Shown in pieces: positions 58,372 to 64,000 of a stretch of 64,000 nt of DNA (position 1 is the first letter of the stretch; each line of letters opens with the position of its first letter). This stretch comes from Jiangella alba (GTDB lineage: Bacteria > Actinomycetota > Actinomycetes > Jiangellales > Jiangellaceae). The stretch spans positions 3,571,722-3,635,721 of the forward strand of contig NZ_FNUC01000004.1 of NCBI RefSeq assembly GCF_900106035.1, given 5' to 3'. A model generated the notes under the pieces. It was not told where the DNA came from. It was given only the letters and a program-made list of their open reading frames with translations, and searched no databases. The position numbers and the translations under genes were made by a program.

Positions 58372-59676
58372 CTACTGGGTGGTCCGGTCACCACGCACGG
58401 CCGTGTCGCCGTGCTGGCCAGCCGCCTGCCTCGTCTCCGCGACGAGCGACGCGGCGGCGTATCCCCGTGCGTTCGCCAGGTCGACCAGCTCGTCCAGAGC
58501 GCCGGTCGCGGCGTGATCGATCGCGCGACGGTCCCAGCGCAGACCGTCGATGCACTTCGCCGCGAAGTAGTCGGCGGCGTCTCGGATGTCGGCGAGCGAC
58601 GTGACGAGCGCGTCGAGGACCACCGGGCCCATGACGTTGAGCTCGAGCTCGCCGGCGGCGACGGCGAGCTGCACCGTGTGGGCGCTCCCGCGCACGCGGT
58701 AGCTGAGCTGCATCACCAGCTCGGGGATCACCGGGTTCACCTTGCCCGGCATGATCGACGAGCCGCGCTGCAGCGGCGGCAGGACGACCTCGGCGGGGCC
58801 GCCGACCGGTCCGGCCGACAACAGCCGCAGGTCGGCGGCGACGCGGGCCATGGTGACCGCCGCCTGGGCGACGGACTCGGCCACCGCCCCGTAGCCGTCC
58901 AGGTGCGCCATGGCGGCGAACAGGTCGTCCGGGGCGTGCAGCTCCTGCCCGGTCTCCTCGGCCAGGAACCGCAGCGCCGTCGCGGCGAACCGCGGCGGCG
59001 CGCCGGCGCCCGTCCCGAGCACCGTCCCGCCCAGCGGCACGGACCGCAGCCGGGCGACGCTGGCCTCCAGGGCCAGCCGGGCGCGCTCGACCATCGCCGC
59101 CTGCGCCCGGTGCGTCTCGGCGACCGTCAGGGTCACCGCGTCGCGCAGGCACGTGCGGCCCAGCCGCCGGACCGACTCGCCGGCCCCGGCCTGCCGGAGC
59201 AGCGCCTCGCGCAGCCCGGCCAGCGCGGCCGAGGCCGGGGCGGCCAGCTCGATCACCGCCAGCGCCATCGCCGTGGGGTAGGTGTCGTTGGTCGACTGCG
59301 AGGCGTTGACGTGATCGTTCGGGTGCACCGCGAGCGCACCGTCCGCGGCCGCGACGGCGGCGATCACCTCGTTGACGTTCATGTTCGTGGAGGTGCCGCC
59401 GCCGCCCTGCACCAGCGGGATCCGGAACTGCGTCAGGTGCTCCAGCGCGGCCACGCTCCGGGCTCCGGCCAGGACGGCCTCGCCCAGCCCGGGATCCAGC
59501 ACGCCGAGCTCGACGTTGGCCCGGGCGCAGGCGGCCTTCACCGCCCCGTATGCGCTGACGAAGGCGGGCACGTCGCTCACCCGCCGCGGGCCGGGCGGGA
59601 AGTTGTCCAGCGCGAGCAGCGTCTGCTCGGCGTAGAAGACCGGCGACTCGGCACCGTTCTGATCCAGGCGCTCCAC
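58372..59676 (-). CDS. Aspartase/fumarase-superfamily lyase
   Basis: A 434-residue lyase. The superfamily signature is GSSIMPGKVNPVIPE, with the flexible catalytic serine; other conserved blocks are GGGGTSTNMNVNEV (near 95) and HVNASQSTNDTYPTA (near 125). These motifs are those of aspartate ammonia-lyase and class II fumarase. It should add or remove an amine or water across a fumarate-type double bond. A C-N lyase acting on an N-substituted aspartate is plausible given the amine oxidase and aldehyde dehydrogenase in the operon. The GTG is seven bases after AAGGAGG; a longer frame reading upstream enters the divergent promoter. First gene of the operon ending at 48994. Confidence 0.88.
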   Translation of the reverse strand: MERLDQNGAESPVFYAEQTLLALDNFPPGPRRVSDVPAFVSAYGAVKAACARANVELGVLDPGLGEAVLAGARSVAALEHLTQFRIPLVQGGGGTSTNMNVNEVIAAVAAADGALAVHPNDHVNASQSTNDTYPTAMALAVIELAAPASAALAGLREALLRQAGAGESVRRLGRTCLRDAVTLTVAETHRAQAAMVERARLALEASVARLRSVPLGGTVLGTGAGAPPRFAATALRFLAEETGQELHAPDDLFAAMAHLDGYGAVAESVAQAAVTMARVAADLRLLSAGPVGGPAEVVLPPLQRGSSIMPGKVNPVIPELVMQLSYRVRGSAHTVQLAVAAGELELNVMGPVVLDALVTSLADIRDAADYFAAKCIDGLRWDRRAIDHAATGALDELVDLANARGYAAASLVAETRQAAGQHGDTAVRGDRTTQ

Positions 59677-59735
59677 CCCGGGGGCCTCCTTCCGTGCGGT
59701 GATGTCGGCCGATCCTCCGAGCACCGTGTTCCAAT

Positions 59736-59776
59736 AGCAAGGTCCATTGCTGTGAGAGCACACCCTGCGTAGGGTG
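59736..59776. promoter_or_regulatory. Divergent promoter/operator region of the lyase operon and IclR gene
   Basis: Two inverted repeats are visible: AGCAA-GGTCCA-TTGCT (59736-59751) and CACCCT-GCGT-AGGGTG (59761-59776). On the plus strand TTGCTG (59747-59752), 17 bases and TAGGGT (59770-59775) form a promoter for the IclR gene, so the repeats overlap its -35 and -10. On the minus strand TTGCTA (59740-59735), 17 bases and GAGGAT may serve the lyase operon. IclR proteins commonly bind such repeats between divergent genes. Confidence 0.55.
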
Positions 59777-59797
59777 CGTCCCACGGAGGTGACGCCG

Positions 59798-60613
59798 ATG
59801 CCGCGTCCGACCACAACGCCGCCCACAGCAGCCGCCGACGGCGGGCCCGACGACGACCTCACCGCCTCGGCGGCCGGCCGGGTGGCCACCGTGCTCCTCG
59901 TCTTCGGCAGCGAGGGCGCGCCGGCCACGCTGACGGTGAGCGAGATCGCCCGGCGCCTCGGCCGCGAGCGCAGCCAGGTCTCGCGCATGCTCAAGGTGCT
60001 CGCCGCGTCGGGCCTGCTGGAGCAGGACCCGGAGACGCGGGCCTACCGGCTGGGCTGGCGGATGTACCACCTGGCCAGCCGGGCCGGCGACCAGCGGCTG
60101 CTCGCGGTGGCGACGCCGGCGATGCGCGACCTCGTCGCCCGGACGCGCGAGACGGCGCTGGTGTCGGTGCTGCACGGCAACCGCTCGTTCACCGTCGCGC
60201 GGGAGCGCTCGACGCAGTCGGTCCAGGCCGGCGGCTGGGTGGGCCGAACGTCGCCGCTGCACTCCTGCGCCTCCGGCCGGGCGCTCATGCTGGCGATGTC
60301 CGACGACGACGTCGCCGTCCTGGTCCGCCACGACCTCGGCGGCGCCGGGCTGGGCCCGCGGGCGCCCAGGTCCATGCGCGGCGTGCTGGATCGGCTGGCC
60401 GGCGAGCGGCGCCGCGGCTTCACCGTCGCCGTCGACGAGCTCGAGGACGGCCTCACCTCCGTCGGCACCCCCATCGTCGACGGCACCGGCGCGACCCTGG
60501 CTGCGCTGAACGTCTCCGGCCCCACGTCGCGGCTGGCCCGCCACGCCGACCACATCGGCCGTCAGCTGGTGCCGATCGCCCGGCACGTCTCCGCCCGCAT
60601 GGCCGCCGGCTAG
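59798..60613 (+). CDS. IclR-family transcriptional regulator
   Basis: A 271-residue regulator with N-terminal winged helix (LTVSEIARRLGRERSQVSRM, LKVLAASGLLEQDPETRAYR) and C-terminal GAF-like effector domain (SPLHSCASGRALMLAM, RGFTVAVDELEDGLTSVGTP). The ATG at 59798 has GGAGG eight bases upstream; GTG codons at 59774 and 59789 are alternatives. It is divergent from the lyase-transport operon and most likely controls it, sensing a carboxylate or amino acid intermediate. Confidence 0.92.
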   Translation: MPRPTTTPPTAAADGGPDDDLTASAAGRVATVLLVFGSEGAPATLTVSEIARRLGRERSQVSRMLKVLAASGLLEQDPETRAYRLGWRMYHLASRAGDQRLLAVATPAMRDLVARTRETALVSVLHGNRSFTVARERSTQSVQAGGWVGRTSPLHSCASGRALMLAMSDDDVAVLVRHDLGGAGLGPRAPRSMRGVLDRLAGERRRGFTVAVDELEDGLTSVGTPIVDGTGATLAALNVSGPTSRLARHADHIGRQLVPIARHVSARMAAG

Positions 60614-60631
60614 CGGCGTCCGGCCCGGTGT

Positions 60632-60646
60632 GTGCTGTGACAGCAC
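60632..60646. repeat. 15-base palindrome after the IclR gene
   Basis: GTGCTGT-G-ACAGCAC is a perfect inverted repeat 19 bases after the IclR stop codon. It could be an operator or a short terminator stem; no T tract follows. It lies seven bases before the copper-chaperone -35 box. Confidence 0.35.
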
Positions 60647-60652
60647 CGCGCG

Positions 60653-60674
60653 TTGACAGTACCCCCAGGGGGTA
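60653..60674 (+). promoter_or_regulatory. CsoR-type copper operator overlapping a promoter
   Basis: TTGACA (60653-60658), a consensus -35, is followed by the perfect palindrome TACCCCCAGGGGGTA (60660-60674). This G-tract/C-tract palindrome is the hallmark of operators bound by CsoR-family copper repressors. Its position over the -35/-10 spacer of the downstream CopZ-like gene predicts copper-induced expression. The -10 is not clear. Confidence 0.65.
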
Positions 60675-60733
60675 GGTGAACTGCTGCTACGGCACGAGCC
60701 GGGCGGCACGGCCGCCCTGAGACGGAGGTCAGC

Positions 60734-60943
60734 ATGTGCGACATCGCGACCAGCTACCAGGTCACCGGGATGACCTGTGGCAGCTGCGCCACCAAGGTGA
60801 CGACGGCCGTCGCCAAGGTGGCCGGCGTCACCGGCACCGCGGTCGACGTCGCGAACTCGACGGTGATCGTCAGCGGGCACGTCGACGACGCCGCGATCAG
60901 CGCGGCCATCGCGGACGCGGGATACGCCGCCACCCGCGTCTGA
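60734..60943 (+). CDS. copZ: CopZ-like copper chaperone (HMA domain)
   Basis: A 69-residue heavy-metal-associated domain protein. The metal-binding loop is GMTCGSC (12-18), giving the CxxC that binds Cu(I), and the fold fits beta-alpha-beta-beta-alpha-beta (NSTVIVSGHVDDAAISAAI). It carries copper in the cytoplasm to an efflux ATPase or repressor. No CopA or CsoR gene is next to it. GACGGAGG precedes the ATG. The CsoR-type palindrome upstream supports copper control. Confidence 0.88.
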   Translation: MCDIATSYQVTGMTCGSCATKVTTAVAKVAGVTGTAVDVANSTVIVSGHVDDAAISAAIADAGYAATRV

Positions 60944-60953
60944 GCGGACCCGG

Positions 60954-61598
60954 CTACGCCCGGCCGGGATCGAGCAGTTCGCGGGGGAGTGCCTCGCGCC
61001 ACCACTGCTCGATCCGGCCGGGCGTCCACCCGCGTTCGTTGACGAACGTGGTGTAGGCGTCGATGTTGCAGATGGCGGCGTAGATGTCGACCGCCGTGGG
61101 CAGGTCGAGGCCGTCGCGCAGTGAACCGGGCGGCCACGACTCGAACACCTGCCGCCGGGTCCGGTCCGCGTTCTTGCGGCCGTTGGTGTAGATGGCGGCG
61201 AGGTCGGGCTCGCTGCGGCCGGCGTCGCGGATCATGACGATGATGTCGCCGGCGCGTTCGTAGAGGCGGCGGTCGAAGGACGCCATGGCGGCGAGCTGGC
61301 CGGCCGGGTCGGTGGCGGGGTCCTCCAGTTCCGCGAGCTGCTGCGCGGGGTCGGCCGAGAGGCCGGCGGCGTCGGCGAGCGCGCGGATCAGGCCGGTCTT
61401 GTTCTGGTAGGCGGCGTAGACCGTCGGCGCGGAGACGCCGGCCTCGCGGGCGACGTCGCGGACGGTGGTGGCCGCCCAGCCCTGCGTCACGAAGAGCCGG
61501 CGCGCCGCCTGCGCGATCTCGGCCCGGGTCTGCAGCGCCTGCGTCTCCCGTCGCAGCGAGTCGTAGCGGCGCTTCCTGGGCTCCTCGGGCATCCCCAC
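60954..61598 (-). CDS. TetR-family transcriptional regulator
   Basis: A 214-residue regulator. The helix-turn-helix is TVRDVAREAGVSAPTVYAAY near residue 45, followed by QNKTGLIRAL; the ligand domain is all-helical. The start is GTG at 61598 or ATG at 61592. It is divergent from the MMPL transporter gene, so it probably represses that gene and itself until a toxic or lipid-like ligand binds. Confidence 0.9.
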   Translation of the reverse strand: MGMPEEPRKRRYDSLRRETQALQTRAEIAQAARRLFVTQGWAATTVRDVAREAGVSAPTVYAAYQNKTGLIRALADAAGLSADPAQQLAELEDPATDPAGQLAAMASFDRRLYERAGDIIVMIRDAGRSEPDLAAIYTNGRKNADRTRRQVFESWPPGSLRDGLDLPTAVDIYAAICNIDAYTTFVNERGWTPGRIEQWWREALPRELLDPGRA

Positions 61599-61602
61599 CC
61601 CA

Positions 61603-61633
61603 TTGACTTTACGGATCTTCTAATGAATATAGT
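61603..61633 (+). promoter_or_regulatory. Candidate promoter between the TetR and MMPL genes
   Basis: TTGACT (61603-61608) and TATAGT (61628-61633) are separated by 19 bases, longer than ideal. The 61603-61640 stretch is the most AT-rich in this end of the window and lies between divergent genes, so a promoter and TetR operator are expected here. No convincing palindrome is visible. Confidence 0.35.
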
Positions 61634-61724
61634 TTGTGCATGACAGATTCTTGCTGTTGCTTCGTGCACCACCCTTCCACCCAGGCTGCCCGACCGGCGC
61701 GTTCTGGGACTCGGGGGCGGGCCC

Positions 61725-63920
61725 ATGTCCTCCGATAGCGCGGTGCGCGAGCCGGCGCGGCCCGGCGGGTTCGTGCGGATCGCGCGGTTCGCGCAGCGGC
61801 ACAGCCTCGCGGCGATCGGCGCGTGGATCGCGGTCCTGGCCGGCATCTGGGTGACCGCGTCGATGGCCGGCGACGACTATCGCGACGACGTCTCGCTGCC
61901 GGGCACGGAGTCGCAGCACGCGGCCGACCTGCTGGCCGAGCACGGGTTCGGGCGGGCCGGCGACACGCTGCAGATCGTCTTCCACGCCGACGCCGGTCTC
62001 GGCGACCCCGCCGTCCGGACCGAGGTCGAGCGGGCGCTCGCCGAGGTCGCGGCGCTGCCGCCCATCAGCGCCCTGGAGAGCCCGTACGCGAGTCCGGCCA
62101 CGGTCGCACCGGACGGCAGCACCGGCTACGCGACGGCCGTGCTCGACGTCGCGTCGGAGGACCTGCCGCTCGACGAGGTCCAGCGCATCGTCGACACCGC
62201 GCAGTCGGCCGAGACGGACGAACTCCAGGTCGAGGTCGGCGGCGAGGCCGCCCGGTTGCTGGCCGAAGGGGAGACCGGCACGGCCGAGCTGGCCGGGATC
62301 CTGGCCGCGCTGGTGATCCTGGTCCTGATGTTCGGCACGGTCATCGCGGCCGGCCTGCCGATCGTCACGGCGCTGTTCGCGGTCGGCTCGGCCGTCGGGC
62401 TGATCGTCCTGGCGTCGCACGCGTTCCCGATCACGTCCTACACCCAGTACCTCATGGTCCTCGTGGGCCTGGGCGTCGGCATCGACTACGCCCTGCTGAT
62501 CTTCGCCCGCTACCGCGCCGAGATCCTCCGCGGCAGCGAGCCGGAAGCGGCCGCGACGACCGCCATCGACTCCGCCGGGCGGACGGTCTTCTTCGCCGGC
62601 ACGACGGTGATCGTGGCGCTGCTGGGACTGGTGACGCTCGGGCTGGGCTCGGTGCAGGGGTCGGCCCTGGCGCTCGCGCTGACGGTGCTCGCGACCATGA
62701 TCGCGTCGCTGACGCTGCTGCCCGCCCTGCTCGCCCGGTTCGCCCGCCAGTTCACCGCACGCGCGGCGAAGCGGGCCGCGAAGCACCCGGGCCGGACCGA
62801 GGGCGCGAGGTGGCGCCGTCTCGCCGCCGCCGTCCAGCGTCGTCCCGTCGCGGCGATCGTGCTGGCCGTCGTCGTCCTCGGCGCGCTCGCGGCACCCGCG
62901 TTGAACCTGCGGCTGGGCTTCGCCGACGCCGGAAACGATCCGCCGGACACCACGAGCCGGCAGGCCTACGACCTGCTCGCCGCGGGCTTCGGCCCGGGGG
63001 TGAACGGCCCGCTGCTCATCACGGTCGACGGCGGCGACGACGGGGCCGAAGGGCCGGCGCGGGCGGCGACGACCACGCTCGCCGGCACCGCGGGCGTCGC
63101 GGCCACGACGCCGCCGACGCTGAGCGAGGACGGACGGGTCGCCACCATCCTGGCCATCCCCGACTCGTCGCCGCAGGACGCGGCGACCGCCGACCTCGTC
63201 ACCGCACTGCGCGACGACGTGCTCCCCGCGCTGTCGGAGCGGACCGGCGCCGACTACCTCGTCGGCGGCGCGACCGCGGCGACGCAGGACTACGCGGGCA
63301 AGGTCGCGGACCGCATGCCGTACTTCGTCGCGGTCGTCGTCGGTCTGTCGGTGCTGATCCTGATGGCGATGTTCCGGTCGATCCTGATCCCGATCAAGGC
63401 GGCCGTGCTGAACCTCCTCAGCATCGGAGCCGCGCTCGGCGCGATGACCCTGGTGTTCCAGCAAGGACTGTTCGGCATCGCGCCGGGGCCGATCGAGGCC
63501 TACCTCCCGATCCTGGTGTTCGCGATCGTGTTCGGGCTCTCCATGGACTACGAGGTGTTCCTCGTCTCCCGCATCCACGAGGAACGCGAGCGCACCGGCG
63601 ACGACGCGGCCGCGGTGCGCGAGGGCCTCGCGCACACCGGCGCCGTCATCACCGCCGCCGGGCTGATCATGATCCTCGTCTTCGGCGCGTTCATGCTCAG
63701 TCCGCAACGGCTGCTGCAACAGGTCGGGTTCGGCATGGCCGTCGCGATCTTCGTCGACGCCGTCATCATCCGCTGCCTGGTGGTTCCGGCCGCGATGCAG
63801 CTGATGGGCCGCCGGGCCTGGTGGTTGCCGTCCGCGCTGGCCCGCCGGCTGCCGCGGCTGAACCTGGAGTCGCGGCCGGACACCGCGGCCACCCCACTCG
63901 CGAAGGAGCACGTGTCATGA
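61725..63920 (+). CDS. MMPL-family (RND) transporter
   Basis: A 731-residue inner-membrane protein with the 12-span MMPL layout: one span near residue 35 (IGAWIAVLAGIWVTAS), an external domain, five spans including LVGLGVGIDYALLIFARYRA, then a second half with one span, an external domain and five spans including VFGLSMDYEVFLVSRIHEER. The paired G/S-x-D-Y motifs in each half are the proton-relay tyrosine-aspartate sites of MMPL proteins. Such proteins export lipids or hydrophobic toxins. Divergent TetR control is typical. Its stop overlaps the next gene by four bases. Confidence 0.93.
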   Translation: MSSDSAVREPARPGGFVRIARFAQRHSLAAIGAWIAVLAGIWVTASMAGDDYRDDVSLPGTESQHAADLLAEHGFGRAGDTLQIVFHADAGLGDPAVRTEVERALAEVAALPPISALESPYASPATVAPDGSTGYATAVLDVASEDLPLDEVQRIVDTAQSAETDELQVEVGGEAARLLAEGETGTAELAGILAALVILVLMFGTVIAAGLPIVTALFAVGSAVGLIVLASHAFPITSYTQYLMVLVGLGVGIDYALLIFARYRAEILRGSEPEAAATTAIDSAGRTVFFAGTTVIVALLGLVTLGLGSVQGSALALALTVLATMIASLTLLPALLARFARQFTARAAKRAAKHPGRTEGARWRRLAAAVQRRPVAAIVLAVVVLGALAAPALNLRLGFADAGNDPPDTTSRQAYDLLAAGFGPGVNGPLLITVDGGDDGAEGPARAATTTLAGTAGVAATTPPTLSEDGRVATILAIPDSSPQDAATADLVTALRDDVLPALSERTGADYLVGGATAATQDYAGKVADRMPYFVAVVVGLSVLILMAMFRSILIPIKAAVLNLLSIGAALGAMTLVFQQGLFGIAPGPIEAYLPILVFAIVFGLSMDYEVFLVSRIHEERERTGDDAAAVREGLAHTGAVITAAGLIMILVFGAFMLSPQRLLQQVGFGMAVAIFVDAVIIRCLVVPAAMQLMGRRAWWLPSALARRLPRLNLESRPDTAATPLAKEHVS

Positions 63921-64000
63921 CCTTCTCCCGCATCGGTGGCTGGGCGGCGCTCGGCTTCGCCGTCCTCCTGGCCGGCACCAACCTGATACTGGCGCCGACC
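63917..64000 (+). CDS. Membrane protein, N-terminus only (cut by window edge)
   Basis: Only 28 codons are visible: an ATG overlapping the MMPL stop (ATGA), then MTFSRIGGWAALGFAVLLAG and NLILAPT. This is a membrane span or signal anchor. It is cotranscribed with the MMPL gene. The family cannot be determined. Confidence 0.6.
   Translation, partial: MTFSRIGGWAALGFAVLLAGTNLILAPT

Noticed and set aside
1-64000. Mobile elements, phage genes, tRNA or rRNA
   Set aside because: No transposase, integrase, terminal repeats, cloverleaf or rRNA-like stretch was recognised; gaps between genes are all short and accounted for.

Overview
This is a very GC-rich, gene-dense window with many GTG starts, 1-4 base start/stop overlaps, Tat and lipobox secretion signals and mycofactocin-type dehydrogenases. 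It reads as a chromosomal stretch of a soil- or plant-associated actinobacterium. No rRNA, tRNA, insertion sequence, phage gene, CRISPR array or origin is visible, and no gap between genes exceeds about 180 bases. The content is almost entirely catabolism: each block pairs a transcriptional regulator with an importer and a set of degradative enzymes.

Block A (1-15059) is a LacI-controlled polysaccharide or sugar-acid region. Four tandem paralogues encode large secreted beta-propeller proteins (the first runs off the left edge). Upstream on the same strand lie a DUF4127 protein, an enolase-superfamily dehydratase or racemase and an AGE-family sugar epimerase. The divergent lacI-type gene is at 14049. 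The two minus-strand promoters share one layout: -35, 17 bases, -10, 3 bases, then a TTGCAA-type operator. I infer that the LacI protein controls both units.

Block B (15232-25234) has an AruI-like thiamine-diphosphate decarboxylase, a spermidine/putrescine-type ABC importer, an AbgB-like amidohydrolase with altered metal motifs and an MFS transporter. A convergent PucR regulator is preceded by a 33-codon ORF with an ideal ribosome-binding site.

Block C (25383-49007) holds two long plus-strand operons. The first (from 26368) runs FadR regulator, E1 alpha/beta dehydrogenase, mycofactocin-type SDR, oligopeptide-type ABC importer, second SDR, NTF2-like protein, dihydropyrimidinase-like hydrolase and a GAPDH-like pseudoenzyme. 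The second (from 39235) runs MerR-XRE-cupin regulator, PuuE-like deacetylase, cupin, NitT/TauT-type importer with two permeases, another E1 alpha/beta pair and two more mycofactocin-type SDRs. An E1alpha-E1beta-SDR cassette therefore occurs twice, with no E2 or E3 gene anywhere in the window. The transported compound is not identifiable; ring-opening amide hydrolases suggest a nitrogen heterocycle or its breakdown products.

Block D (48994-60613) is a nine-gene minus-strand operon divergent from an IclR regulator. It encodes an aspartase/fumarase-type lyase, a complete oligopeptide-type importer, an aldehyde dehydrogenase, a FAD amine oxidase and a threonine-synthase-like PLP enzyme. Its binding protein appears circularly permuted relative to family 5 binding proteins. 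Block E (60734-64000) has a lone CopZ-like copper chaperone behind a CsoR-type palindrome, a TetR regulator divergent from an MMPL transporter, and the start of a membrane protein cut by the right edge.

The best candidates for something undescribed are the permuted binding protein, the duplicated E1-plus-mycofactocin-SDR cassette, the GAPDH-like pseudoenzyme and the asymmetric ABC ATPase pair.
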